Assembly: GCA_035274425.1 (NCBI GenBank)
Contig: DATEOC010000034.1
Span: 31,093 to 95,092 of the forward strand
Reading direction: 5' to 3'
Origin: JADMIH01 sp035274425
GTDB taxonomy: Bacteria; Chloroflexota; Chloroflexia; QHBQ01; JADMIH01
DNA length: 64,000 nucleotides
Shown here: piece by piece, positions 35,200 to 43,438 of the stretch
How the letters are laid out: every line of letters starts with the position of its first letter
How positions within the stretch are numbered: position 1 is the stretch's first letter
Translations under genes and position numbers: made by a program
Notes under the pieces: model-generated
What the model saw: only the letters and a program-made list of their open reading frames with translations
The model's database searches: none
What the model was told of the DNA's origin: nothing

Positions 35200-35216
35200 C
35201 TCGTTCCGGGAACGAG
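35200..35216. promoter_or_regulatory. Perfect 17-bp operator-like palindrome in the GGT 5' UTR
   Basis: CTCGTTCC and GGAACGAG flank a single G. It lies between a minus-strand TATACT (35241-35236) and the GGT start at 35190. It could be a repressor site or an mRNA hairpin. Confidence 0.55.
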
Positions 35217-35319
35217 TGGGCAGCCGCGCAGAAAAAGTATAACATAAGAGAGCAGGCACAGGGTCTCCGCCTCATAAATGGTATATTTCGTGCAGGAGCA
35301 AGTAGGGAGGAGGAGCATT

Positions 35320-37551
35320 ATGACATCCGACGGGTCTCAAGCACGACACCAACCTAGCCACTTCACGCTTCTATACATTCCGGCCCTTGCTCTAGCAGCA
35401 CTCATAGCTGGATTTGTATTTGCGCTTGCGGCGCAGGCCGGCACCGCGCCCCGGTTAATAGCCCACGCCTCCGAGGGTGGTGCCATTACGACGGCCACTC
35501 CTGCCTGCACACCATCGGCGGGGTGGAGCATCGTCAGCAGCCCCAACTACCCATCAGCGCCCAACAATTACCTGCACGCGGTATCGGCGCTGGGGCCGAA
35601 CGACGTCTGGACGGTCGGCTACTGGTACAACAGCAGCCCGGCCAAGACCCTCATAGAGCACTGGGATGGAACCCAGTGGAGCGTGATAAGCAGTCCAAAC
35701 CCCGGACTGACGCGCAATGAGCTATACGGCGTGTTCGCTGTTGCGCCCAATGACGTGTGGGCGGTGGGGCACTATTTCGTGGTGATTGGCTCAGATAACG
35801 TGTACCAGACGCTCACGTTGCACTGGGACGGGGCCGCGTGGACGCACATACCCAGCCCGAACCTGGGGACGTGGAATAACTACTTGCGTGGCGTGACCGC
35901 AGTGTCGGCTAATGACGTGTGGGCGGTCGGGAGCTACGTGCCGAGCCTCAGCTCCCCTGAGCAGACGCTGATGCTCCATTGGGATGGCGCGGCATGGAGC
36001 GCGATGCCCGGCCCAAGCCCAGGCTCGTCCTACAATATCCTCTATAGTGTAGATGCCCTCGCATCAAACGATGTGTGGGCGGTAGGTTATTACAACACCG
36101 CCAACGGGGCGGATACGCTCACACTCCACTGGACCGGCGCGCAGTGGAACCTCGTGCCAAGTGCTAACGGCACAGGTAGGTTCAGCCGCCTGAGCACGGT
36201 TGATGCTATAGCGCCCAACGACGTATGGGCTGTGGGCAACAACAACCCCGACCCTGGAGGCGCGGGTAACGTGGTGCTCACGCTGGTGACGCACTGGGAC
36301 GGTACGCAGTGGACGCAGATACCCAGTCCAAGCCCCGCTACGTCGAGCAACTATCTGAACGGTGTGACTGCCATCTCTGCGAATGACGTATGGGCCGCCG
36401 GCTATCAGAAGAGCGGCACCGGCCCGATCCAGACGCTCACTCAACACTGGAATGGGTCTGCATGGAGCACGATAGCCAGCCCAAACACCGCCACGAGCGT
36501 CAACTGGCTCACCGGGGTTGATGCCGTCTCTGCGAACGACGTGTGGGCAGTAGGATACTCGGGCAACGCAAATACCCTGACATTGCGCTACCTCAACACG
36601 TCCTGTAGCACGCCCACCGCCAGCGCCACGATACAAGCCGCAATGGGTACGGCCACACGCACCGCCACAATTGTAGCACCCACTTCTACAGCGGCACTAA
36701 CATCTATAGTCGCTACAGGCACCGCAACCAGCATATCTCCCAGTCTTACCCCCACTGTCAGCGCGACGCTACCTGTGGCCACCTCGACCGCCATCATGCC
36801 CACGCCTACCACTCCCGCAACTGCTACATCAGGGAGCACCGCAACGGTTATCTCCAACTATACCTCTACACCTACGTCTACACCTACGTCTACCGCGATA
36901 CCGACGCCGACAACATGCAACATCACCTTCACAGATGTGCAGATTGACCATACATTCTATGCGTTCATCAGGTGCTTAGTGTGTAGAGGCATCATCTCTG
37001 GCTACTCCGATGGCACCTTTAGGCCAGGCAATGAGATAACGAGAGGGCAGATAGCCAAGATGGTGTCTAACTCTGCTGGCTTCTCCGAGAACCCAGGTCC
37101 TCAGATATACGAGGATGTGCCTCCTGCCAGTCCGTTCTATACATGGATAAACAGGCTGTCTATGAGAGGACACATGGGTGGATACCCGTGCGGTCTGGTG
37201 CCGGAAGAAGCATGCATACCTCCTAACAATCGCCCATACTTCAGACCCAATGCCACTGCTACCAGGGGGCAGTTAGCAAAGATTGTCGCTAACGCAGCGG
37301 GTATAGGAGGAGAGCCGAGCGGGCAGTTCTACGCAGACGTAGGAGAGGACCACCCATTCTACGTATGGATCATGCGCCTCACCCAGTTGGGGGTGATGTC
37401 AGGCTACCCTTGTGGGACTATCCCTGAAGAGCCATGTGATGACGCTAGCCGGCCATACTTCCGACCGTTTGCCAACGTGACGAGAGGACAGGCATCCAAG
37501 ATAGTAGCTAACACCTTCTATCCCAACTGCGAGACCCCTTTGCGGCAGTAA
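35320..37551 (+). CDS. Secreted seven-repeat beta-propeller surface protein with three SLH domains
   Basis: 743 residues from ATG 35320 with SD GGAGGAG; an upstream in-frame ATG at 35278 lacks an SD. A signal/anchor segment (about 15-39) is followed by seven repeats of about 50-55 residues, each with the core SPN...NDVWAVG...TLxxHWDG. These would make a seven-bladed propeller. A Thr/Pro/Ala-rich linker and three SLH domains follow. The SLH set carries the same Cys signatures as in the kelch protein (CLVCRG, GYPCG, EPC) and a similar end (NCETPLR). Most likely a cell-surface binding protein. Confidence 0.85.
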   Translation: MTSDGSQARHQPSHFTLLYIPALALAALIAGFVFALAAQAGTAPRLIAHASEGGAITTATPACTPSAGWSIVSSPNYPSAPNNYLHAVSALGPNDVWTVGYWYNSSPAKTLIEHWDGTQWSVISSPNPGLTRNELYGVFAVAPNDVWAVGHYFVVIGSDNVYQTLTLHWDGAAWTHIPSPNLGTWNNYLRGVTAVSANDVWAVGSYVPSLSSPEQTLMLHWDGAAWSAMPGPSPGSSYNILYSVDALASNDVWAVGYYNTANGADTLTLHWTGAQWNLVPSANGTGRFSRLSTVDAIAPNDVWAVGNNNPDPGGAGNVVLTLVTHWDGTQWTQIPSPSPATSSNYLNGVTAISANDVWAAGYQKSGTGPIQTLTQHWNGSAWSTIASPNTATSVNWLTGVDAVSANDVWAVGYSGNANTLTLRYLNTSCSTPTASATIQAAMGTATRTATIVAPTSTAALTSIVATGTATSISPSLTPTVSATLPVATSTAIMPTPTTPATATSGSTATVISNYTSTPTSTPTSTAIPTPTTCNITFTDVQIDHTFYAFIRCLVCRGIISGYSDGTFRPGNEITRGQIAKMVSNSAGFSENPGPQIYEDVPPASPFYTWINRLSMRGHMGGYPCGLVPEEACIPPNNRPYFRPNATATRGQLAKIVANAAGIGGEPSGQFYADVGEDHPFYVWIMRLTQLGVMSGYPCGTIPEEPCDDASRPYFRPFANVTRGQASKIVANTFYPNCETPLRQ

Positions 37552-37580
37552 GAAGAAAGCAGTAGACAGAAAGCAGATAC
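37550..37580. repeat. Heptamer units, GCAGAAA/GCAGTAG family
   Basis: Three or four units in one orientation immediately after the SLH gene stop. Confidence 0.7.
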
Positions 37581-37586
37581 TATAAG

Positions 37587-37634
37587 ACAAGTCAAGCCCC
37601 TACATATGTAGATGTATGCAGGGGCTTGACTTGT
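37587..37634. terminator. Bidirectional terminator between the SLH gene and rpsI
   Basis: A perfect 15-bp arm pair ACAAGTCAAGCCCCT / AGGGGCTTGACTTGT with a partly paired 18-base centre. It closes the 21-kb ribosomal cluster from the left. U-tracts are weak. Confidence 0.75.
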
Positions 37635-37703
37635 GAATCCAGCTTCATATTAGGCCGGAACCCTGTGTACCAGCCCTCTATATGTTGTGGACAGTCGAAG
37701 AAC

Positions 37704-38120
37704 TTAGCGCTTCGTGTACTGAGGTGCCTTGCGGGCGCGCTTGAGACCGGGCTTCTTGCGCTCCTTGACGCGGGGGTCGCGGGCCAGGTAGCCGGCCTTC
37801 TTCAGCGCAGGGCGAAGGGCAGGGTCAGACTGCACCAGGGCACGAGCCAGACCGTGGCGAACAGCGCCCGCCTGACCCGTCACGCCGCCACCAAGCACCT
37901 TTACGGTGACGTTGAATTTGCCCGCGCTCTCCGTCAAGTCGAGCGGGGAGCTGACCATCTTGTGGTAGGCGGTGCGTGCCCCGAAGTACTCTTCGACGCT
38001 CTTGCTGTTGACCACTACCTGGCCGTTGCCCGGGTAGAGCCGCACGCGAGCTATCGCGCTCTTGCGCCGTCCCGTGCCGTAGAAGTATGCAGCCTTATTC
38101 TCTGTGCGTGTTGTGTCCAT
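37704..38120 (-). CDS. rpsI: 30S ribosomal protein S9
   Basis: 138 residues. N-terminal YGTGRRKSAIARVRL and the basic tail RKAPQYTKR, which reaches the ribosomal P site, are diagnostic. Pairs with rplM upstream in the usual rplM-rpsI order, separated by an AGAAGTT hairpin array. Confidence 0.97.
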   Translation of the reverse strand: MDTTRTENKAAYFYGTGRRKSAIARVRLYPGNGQVVVNSKSVEEYFGARTAYHKMVSSPLDLTESAGKFNVTVKVLGGGVTGQAGAVRHGLARALVQSDPALRPALKKAGYLARDPRVKERKKPGLKRARKAPQYTKR

Positions 38121-38131
38121 ATTCTCCTCAT

Positions 38132-38217
38132 TTTAGAAGTTAGAAGTTAGAAATTAGAAGTTAGAAGATTAAGAAGTAGTTAGTTCTAACTTCTGATTTC
38201 TAACTTCTAACTTCTAC
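38132..38217. repeat. Heptamer hairpin, AGAAGTT family
   Basis: Left arm AGAAGTT x2, AGAAATT, AGAAGTT, AGAAG. The right arm read on the other strand gives AGAAGTT x2, AGAAATC, AGAAGTT. The variant unit sits at the mirrored position. Confidence 0.95.
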
Positions 38218-38684
38218 TTAGGCTCAAACGCTTCCGTTTCAGGGTTGATACGTAGCTCTTTGGGCTGCTGAGCACCATGTGGGTGCTTCGCGCCCGCGTA
38301 TACCTTCAGCTTCTTGATCATCTGGGCACCGAGGCGGTTGCGAGGGAGCATACCGCGCACGGCGGCCTCGACCGCAAATGTGGGGTGCTTCTGCATCATC
38401 TCGTTGAAGGGCACCGCCTTAAGCGATCCCAGGTAGCCGGAGTGGCTGTAGTACATCTTATCGCTTGTCTTCGCGCCCGTTACCTTGACCTTGTCGGCGT
38501 TGACCACTATGACGAAATCGCCGGTGTCCATGTGTGGCGTGAAGGTGGGCTTGTTCTTACCGCGCAGCAGCTGGGCAACGAGGGTCGCCACGCGACCGAG
38601 CGTCTGCCCTGCGGCATCCACCAGGTACCAGTCGCGCTGCGTCTCAATTTCGGCGGCGGTTGGAGTGTATGTCCTCGTGCTCAT
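38214..38684 (-). CDS. rplM: 50S ribosomal protein L13
   Basis: 156 residues. WYLVDAAGQTLGRVAT, GDFVIVVNADKVKVTG and GMLPRNRLGAQM are L13 signatures. SD AAGGAG precedes ATG 38684. The last codons overlap the heptamer hairpin at 38132-38217. Confidence 0.97.
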   Translation of the reverse strand: MSTRTYTPTAAEIETQRDWYLVDAAGQTLGRVATLVAQLLRGKNKPTFTPHMDTGDFVIVVNADKVKVTGAKTSDKMYYSHSGYLGSLKAVPFNEMMQKHPTFAVEAAVRGMLPRNRLGAQMIKKLKVYAGAKHPHGAQQPKELRINPETEAFEPK

Positions 38685-38697
38685 GTTAGCTCCTTTG

Positions 38698-38799
38698 TTG
38701 GACGACGGACGATGGACGACAGACGACGGATTACGTCATATGTCCTTTCAATCCCTTGTCATCTAGTATTTATGAATTATTCTCTGTCGTCTGTCGTCA
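38698..38799. repeat. Heptamer hairpin, GGACGAC family
   Basis: Left units at 38699-38729 and right GTCGTCT units at 38780-38797, with an AT-rich centre of about 50 bp. Right arm touches the truA stop. Confidence 0.85.
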
Positions 38800-39630
38800 G
38801 TATTCGACCCACAACAGGCACAGGCCGTGTGGCTTGGCCGTCGGTCCGGCTAGGCGGCGGTCACGGCTCTCTAATATATTGTTTATATCTTCTACAGTAC
38901 GTTTACCTTGCCCTACTTCAAGTAGCGTGCCGACGATGGTACGGACCATCTGCGGCAGGAAAGCGTTGGCTACCAGGTCCAATGCCAGCAGCTTCCCTTC
39001 GATCTCACTACCGATAGCCCCAGGCGCGTCCCACTTCCAGAAGCTCGCCTCGCGTGGGAGAGCGGCCAGCTTTGCTATGTACATGGTGCGGACGGTGCTT
39101 GGCCTCTCCTCGGTATCGTCACCCGGAACGCCCATACCACTACCGGCGAAGGCTCCCATGTCATGCGTACCTACGAGCCGCGCTGCCGCCAGCGACATCG
39201 CCTCCCAGTCAAGCTTCTGCCGGACGTGGAGGCTGTAGCGCGACAGGAGCGGGTTTGGAGCCTCCGCGTTCCAGAAAAGATACCTGTAAGCCCTCTTCCG
39301 AGCGCTGAAGCGTGCGTGGAACCCTTCGGGCGCTACTTCCGCACTCGCTACTGACAGGTCATTAGGGAGAAGAGCATTGAGCGCTCTCTGCACTGCCGTT
39401 GGCGTATCTAGCCTCTCCCTCTCCGGGAAATGGAGGCTGGCTACCTGTGCCAGGGCGTGAACGCCTGTGTCGGTTCGCCCCGCGAGAGCTACCCTTATGT
39501 GAGCGCCGCCCGCCAGGCGAGACAGGGCTTTCTCCAACTCCCCTTGTACCGTCCTCCCCGTTCCCTCAGCCTGTAGCTGAGAGCCGGTGAAGCCAGTGCC
39601 GTCGTACTGTATTCGTAATTTAAGGTACAC
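38797..39630 (-). CDS. truA: tRNA pseudouridine(38-40) synthase TruA
   Basis: 277 residues from GTG 39630. The catalytic Asp is in AGRTDTGVHALAQ. It isomerises uridines 38-40 in the anticodon stem-loop of tRNAs. The position between rplQ and rplM is the common one. Confidence 0.96.
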   Translation of the reverse strand: MYLKLRIQYDGTGFTGSQLQAEGTGRTVQGELEKALSRLAGGAHIRVALAGRTDTGVHALAQVASLHFPERERLDTPTAVQRALNALLPNDLSVASAEVAPEGFHARFSARKRAYRYLFWNAEAPNPLLSRYSLHVRQKLDWEAMSLAAARLVGTHDMGAFAGSGMGVPGDDTEERPSTVRTMYIAKLAALPREASFWKWDAPGAIGSEIEGKLLALDLVANAFLPQMVRTIVGTLLEVGQGKRTVEDINNILESRDRRLAGPTAKPHGLCLLWVEY

Positions 39631-39633
39631 GTA

Positions 39634-39710
39634 TCGAATTCTAAATTTTGAATTCTAAATTTTGAATTACGTTTATCAATTTAGAACTCAAAACTCAAAA
39701 TTCAAAATTA
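39634..39710. repeat. Heptamer hairpin, TTTTGAA family
   Basis: Left arm of TTTTGAA/TTCTAAA units and right TTCAAAA units, loop around ACGTTTATC. Fills the rplQ-truA spacer. Confidence 0.92.
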
Positions 39711-39712
39711 CT

Positions 39713-40069
39713 TTAGCCTTCTACCAGCTCCAGTTGGCAGATGAGGGCGGCATCGCCTGGACGCTGGCCCAGCTTATATATGCGGGTGTAACCACCCTCA
39801 CGGTCTACGTAGCGTGGGCCGATATCCTCAAAGAGCTTGCGCACCATGAGGGAGTTAGCGAGGATCGAGGCCGCGCGGGTGCGGTTCTGCTCCGTATCGT
39901 CACGGCCCAGCGCGACCACCTTCTCGGCCAGCGACTGAAGCTCGCGGGCCTTGGCCTCGGTCGTGCGTATGCGCTCGTGCATCAGCAGGCTCACCAGCTG
40001 GTTCCTGAAGAGAGCGCGTCGCTCCCCGCTGCTGCGGGACAAGGCCCGGCCTTTCATCTTGTGTCGCAT
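39713..40069 (-). CDS. rplQ: 50S ribosomal protein L17
   Basis: 118 residues from ATG 40069 with SD AGGAG. MRHKMKGRALSRSSGERRAL and HERIRTTEAKARE are L17 signatures. Codons further upstream belong to a heptamer-type repeat and are not part of the gene. Confidence 0.97.
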   Translation of the reverse strand: MRHKMKGRALSRSSGERRALFRNQLVSLLMHERIRTTEAKARELQSLAEKVVALGRDDTEQNRTRAASILANSLMVRKLFEDIGPRYVDREGGYTRIYKLGQRPGDAALICQLELVEG

Positions 40070-40085
40070 CGTTATCTCCTGTTTG

Positions 40086-40142
40086 GTAGCTACTAGCTGG
40101 TAGTTGGTAATCAGCCACTCACTACTCACTACTCGCTACTCG
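40086..40142. repeat. Heptamer hairpin, imperfect, GGTAGCT / CACTACT families
   Basis: GGTAGCT, ACTAGCT, GGTAGTT, GGTAATC on the left and CACTACT, CACTACT, CGCTACT on the right. 7-bp periodic with partial complementarity. Confidence 0.75.
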
Positions 40143-40143
40143 T

Positions 40144-41535
40144 CTAGCTTTTCTTCGAGCGCGCTTTGGACTTAGCTTGCGGCTCTTCAGCCTCTATGCC
40201 ATCTTCTATGCTATTATTTATCTCACCTGTGGCGGCAGTCATCGCGGCGTCGGGAGGCATATCGATCTCGCCGGAAGCAGGCTCGCCATCCACGAATATA
40301 CCGGCAGCCATCTCGACGCTTCCCTCGCTGACCCCCGCCTCGTCTACTATGGTCTCGGTGCCCTCGCTGCTCCCATCCCCGTCCATGTTTACGTCTCCGA
40401 GGGCCATTTGCACAGTCAGGTCGTCGGCATCTATATCGCCGTCTTCGGCCCCGCCATCCATAGTCTCGCCGGTATCCTCCCCATCTTCACCACCATCTCC
40501 GCCTTCACCAGCCTCTGTGCCATCAGTGGTGGACAAATAGAGCGGGCTCCCTTCGGGTATGAGATCGCGTGAAGAGAGAGCTTCGTAAAGCTCATCATAA
40601 GACTTCTCGCCAAAATTGCGCAGGCCCAGCAACTCTTTGCGGTCTTTGGTGAGCACCTGGCCCACTTTGGTGATGCCGCTGCGCTTGAGGCAGTTGTAGG
40701 TCCGCATCGAGAGGCTCAGGTCTTCGACCGACATCTCAAAGAGGTGGGCTGGTATGTTGATGCCAGGCAATTCGCGGCCCGCCGCAGGGGCGACCACGCG
40801 ATTGAACGTGGCGATCAGAGTCGAGTGTTGCGCCAGGTACTGGGCGGACATGCTCAATGCCTCGCCGGGGTCTATCGTGCCGTCGGTCCATATCTCTATA
40901 ACTACCTGGTCGCGCCCCTCTACCATGCTGGGGTCAAGCTCAGGAGCTGCCTCGTCTTCCTCTGTCGTGGCGAGTAGATCGAGGCTCGCTGGCTCGACAA
41001 CGTAGTTCACCTTCGGGATGGGCGAGAAGACTGCATCCACCGGAATAGTGCCTATCGCCACGCCCTCTCGCGCCTCGAATGAGACGTAGCCCCTGCCGCG
41101 CTCTACGGTAAGCTCCATCTCAATCAGAGAGTCCTCACCGTCGAGGTTAGCGAGTACAAGCTCAGGGTTCACCAGCTCGACGTTGGCGGGGAGGTCTATA
41201 TCGCCTGCGCGGACCTGGCCGGAGCCACGCTTGGTCAGCTGGAGGCGCACGGGACGGTCGCTATAGGAGCGCAGACGCATGTTCTTGACGTTCAGCACTA
41301 TCTCGGTCACGTCCTCGCGCACGTTAGGTATGCAGGAGAACTCGTGATAGATATTCTGGATGCGGATACTGGTCACAGCCGAGCCGGGTAGCGATGAGAG
41401 CAAGATGCGGCGCAGAGCGTTGCCCAGCGGGGTGCCAACGCCCTCCTCTAGCGGCCCGATCACGAACCGCCCATAATTGGTGGCGGTAGCCACTGCCATT
41501 ACATGTGGCAAACCGCCTGTTTTTCCATTTTTCAA
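40144..41535 (-). CDS. rpoA: RNA polymerase alpha subunit with long acidic C-terminal tail
   Basis: 463 residues, against about 310-330 in most bacteria. Starts at TTG 41535 with SD AGGAGAG. The N-terminal domain is normal (GFVIGPLEEG-type start, TPLGNALRRILLSSLPGSAV, VREDVTEI). The alpha-CTD (about 265-335) has VEDLSLSMRTYNCLKRSGI and LRNFGEKSYDEL. Residues 336-463 are an added tail of about 128 residues rich in Asp, Glu, Gly and Ser, ending in a basic cluster KSKARSKKS. This tail is not part of the known fold. The stop is followed at once by a heptamer array. Confidence 0.96.
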   Translation of the reverse strand: MKNGKTGGLPHVMAVATATNYGRFVIGPLEEGVGTPLGNALRRILLSSLPGSAVTSIRIQNIYHEFSCIPNVREDVTEIVLNVKNMRLRSYSDRPVRLQLTKRGSGQVRAGDIDLPANVELVNPELVLANLDGEDSLIEMELTVERGRGYVSFEAREGVAIGTIPVDAVFSPIPKVNYVVEPASLDLLATTEEDEAAPELDPSMVEGRDQVVIEIWTDGTIDPGEALSMSAQYLAQHSTLIATFNRVVAPAAGRELPGINIPAHLFEMSVEDLSLSMRTYNCLKRSGITKVGQVLTKDRKELLGLRNFGEKSYDELYEALSSRDLIPEGSPLYLSTTDGTEAGEGGDGGEDGEDTGETMDGGAEDGDIDADDLTVQMALGDVNMDGDGSSEGTETIVDEAGVSEGSVEMAAGIFVDGEPASGEIDMPPDAAMTAATGEINNSIEDGIEAEEPQAKSKARSKKS

Positions 41536-41557
41536 GGGTGCTCTCCTGGTCCTTTAC

Positions 41558-41631
41558 GAGTTTTGAATTCTAAATTTGGAATTTTGAATTGAACGAATAA
41601 CTCAAAATTCAAAATTTAGAATTCAAAACTC
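41558..41631. repeat. Heptamer hairpin, TTTTGAA family
   Basis: Left TTTTGAA/TTCTAAA and right TTCAAAA units, loop around GAACGAATAA. Fills the rpsD-rpoA spacer. Confidence 0.92.
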
Positions 41632-41638
41632 ATCATAC

Positions 41639-42268
41639 CTACCGGCTGTAAAATTCAACGATTAGCTGCTCGTTGAGGTTGAGGTCTAGCTCATCGCGGG
41701 CGGGGACGCGTGCGATACGGCCCTGCATGGTGCGGGCGTTCATCTCCATCCAGCCCGCTATAGTCTTGCGGCCAAGCTGGTTCTGGAGGACTTGCGCGTA
41801 CTCGGTCGCTTTGGACGACTCTCGAATACCGATTTCGTCGCCCGGCTTGCACATGTACGAAGGGATGTCCACCTTCTGGCCGTTCACGCTGATGTGGCCG
41901 TGGCGCACTATCTGGCGCGCCTGCGGACGGGAATCTGCCAGGCCGAGGCGGTATACCACGTTGTCGAGGCGCATCTCCAGCACTTGCAGCAGGTTCTCAC
42001 CTGTAAGGCCGGGGCGCTTCTCGGCTGCCTCGAAGTGGCGGCGGAACTGGCGCTCAAGGACGCCATACATGCGGCGAGCCTTCTGCTTCTCGCGAAGCTG
42101 CAAGCCGAAGTCCGATACCTTGCGGCCTCGGCGCTGAGCGTGCGGGCCGGGAGGCTGGTTGCGCCGCTCTATACCACACTTCGGGGTGAAACACCGCTCT
42201 CCCTTGAGGAAGAGCTTCATCCCCTCGCGACGGCAGAGCTTACAAACTGGTCCTGTATATCTAGCCAT
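41639..42268 (-). CDS. rpsD: 30S ribosomal protein S4 (zinc-binding type)
   Basis: 209 residues. N-terminal zinc site CKLC and CFTPKC (Cys9, 12, 26, 31) marks the C+ form. The S4 RNA-binding domain has LDNVVYRLGLADSRPQARQ and VRHGHISVNG. Confidence 0.97.
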   Translation of the reverse strand: MARYTGPVCKLCRREGMKLFLKGERCFTPKCGIERRNQPPGPHAQRRGRKVSDFGLQLREKQKARRMYGVLERQFRRHFEAAEKRPGLTGENLLQVLEMRLDNVVYRLGLADSRPQARQIVRHGHISVNGQKVDIPSYMCKPGDEIGIRESSKATEYAQVLQNQLGRKTIAGWMEMNARTMQGRIARVPARDELDLNLNEQLIVEFYSR

Positions 42269-42278
42269 TTCTTCTCCA

Positions 42279-42352
42279 ATTTTGAATTCTAAATTTTGAA
42301 TTTTGAATTGAATTCCCTAATTTAGAATTCAAAACTCAAAATCCAAAATTCC
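42279..42352. repeat. Heptamer hairpin, TTTTGAA family
   Basis: Left TTTTGAA/TTCTAAA and right TTCAAAA units in the rpsK-rpsD spacer. Confidence 0.92.
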
Positions 42353-42353
42353 G

Positions 42354-42779
42354 TTATACTCTTCGTCGCTTTGGCGGGCGAGCGCCATTGTGGGGGATAG
42401 GGGTTACGTCGCGTATCGTCAGCACCTGGATGCCTGCGGCCTGGAGGGCACGTATTGCAGACTCGCGGCCTGAGCCGGGGCCTTTTACGAAGACCTCTAC
42501 CTGCCGCAAACCATGCTCCATCGCCCGGCGAGCAGCGCCTTCGGATGTCACCTGGGCCGCATAGGGAGTGCTCTTGCGCGAGCCTTTAAAGCCCGTCGCG
42601 CCCGCGCTACCCCACGACAGGACGTTGCCCTGCGGGTCGGTGAGCGTCACCACTGTGTTATTGAACGTGGACTGTATGAAGGCCATCCCGCGAGGCACCA
42701 TCTTGCGCTCACGTCGCCTGGCCTTAGCCTGCCTTGCCTTCTTTGCGGTTACCTGCTGTGACTGCTGCTTCTCTGCCAT
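42354..42779 (-). CDS. rpsK: 30S ribosomal protein S11
   Basis: 141 residues from ATG 42779 with SD GAAGGAG. FIQSTFNNTVVTLTDPQGN and GPGSGRESAIRALQAAGI are S11 signatures; it ends PPKRRRV. A short Lys/Gln-rich N terminus precedes the fold. Confidence 0.97.
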   Translation of the reverse strand: MAEKQQSQQVTAKKARQAKARRRERKMVPRGMAFIQSTFNNTVVTLTDPQGNVLSWGSAGATGFKGSRKSTPYAAQVTSEGAARRAMEHGLRQVEVFVKGPGSGRESAIRALQAAGIQVLTIRDVTPIPHNGARPPKRRRV

Positions 42780-42810
42780 TTCTACTCCTTCAGGTTGAAG
42801 AGAGGAAAGT

Positions 42811-42856
42811 GGGGGACACCCCCACCACCCCGTCAGGGGCAACGCCCCTGCACCCC
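42811..42856. repeat. Double-hairpin repeat, copy 1
   Basis: GGGGGACACCCCC and AGGGGCAACGCCCCT in a row. A near-identical copy lies at 51225-51269. In the rpsM-rpsK spacer, in place of a heptamer array. Confidence 0.85.
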
Positions 42857-42860
42857 AATC

Positions 42861-43232
42861 TTACTTCTTGCGTCGGACACCTACTGTGCGGCGGACGCCG
42901 CGTCGCGTGCGGGCGTTGGTGCGGGTGCGCTGGCCGTGCACTGGGAGGCCCATCCTGTGGCGGATGCCTCGATAGCACTTGATTTCGATGAGCCGCTTGA
43001 TGTTCATGCTGACCTGGCGGCGCAGGTCTCCCTCGACTATGTGCTCCTTGTCCACTGTCTCACGAATGCGGTTGACTTCCTCTTCGGTGAGGTTCTGGAC
43101 GCGGGTGTCGGGGTTGACGCCGAGTTTGGCGACAATGTGCTTTGCCGTCGTAGGGCCGATGCCGTAGATGTAGGTAAGGGCTATCTCGACCCGCTTGTTG
43201 CGCGGGATGTCCACGCCTGCGATTCTAGCCAA
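42861..43232 (-). CDS. rpsM: 30S ribosomal protein S13
   Basis: 123 residues. RIAGVDIPRNKRVEIALTYI, YGIGPTTAKHIV and the basic tail TRTNARTRRG are diagnostic. Confidence 0.97.
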   Translation of the reverse strand: MARIAGVDIPRNKRVEIALTYIYGIGPTTAKHIVAKLGVNPDTRVQNLTEEEVNRIRETVDKEHIVEGDLRRQVSMNIKRLIEIKCYRGIRHRMGLPVHGQRTRTNARTRRGVRRTVGVRRKK

Positions 43233-43250
43233 TGATTTCTCCTTTTACCT

Positions 43251-43364
43251 CTAACCCTGGCGCTGCTTATGCGTCGGGTCGCTGCAAATGACCATTACCA
43301 CGCCGGCACGCCTGATGATCCTGCATTTGGCGCAACGTGGCTTTACCGATGCTCTTACCTTCAT
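43251..43364 (-). CDS. rpmJ: 50S ribosomal protein L36
   Basis: 37 residues read directly from the sequence: MKVRASVKPRCAKCRIIRRA, with a later Cys (VICSD) and His (THKQRQG). This is the C+ zinc-binding form. Lies between rpsM and infA in the normal order. Confidence 0.95.
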   Translation of the reverse strand: MKVRASVKPRCAKCRIIRRAGVVMVICSDPTHKQRQG

Positions 43365-43382
43365 TACAGATACTCCCCCGGT

Positions 43383-43438
43383 AATCAGTAGCCAGTAAAC
43401 TCTGCAAACTGACTCCTGACTCCTAATTGCTGACTACT
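43383..43438. repeat. Imperfect heptamer array in the infA-rpmJ spacer
   Basis: GACTCCT/GACTCCT/AATTGCT on the right and a partly complementary GTAATCAGTAG on the left. Degenerate; runs into the infA stop codon. Confidence 0.6.

Noticed and set aside
38277..39017. 246-codon plus-strand ORF and similar long plus-strand ORFs in 38-58 kb
   Set aside because: Shadows of truA, rplM and other ribosomal-protein genes.
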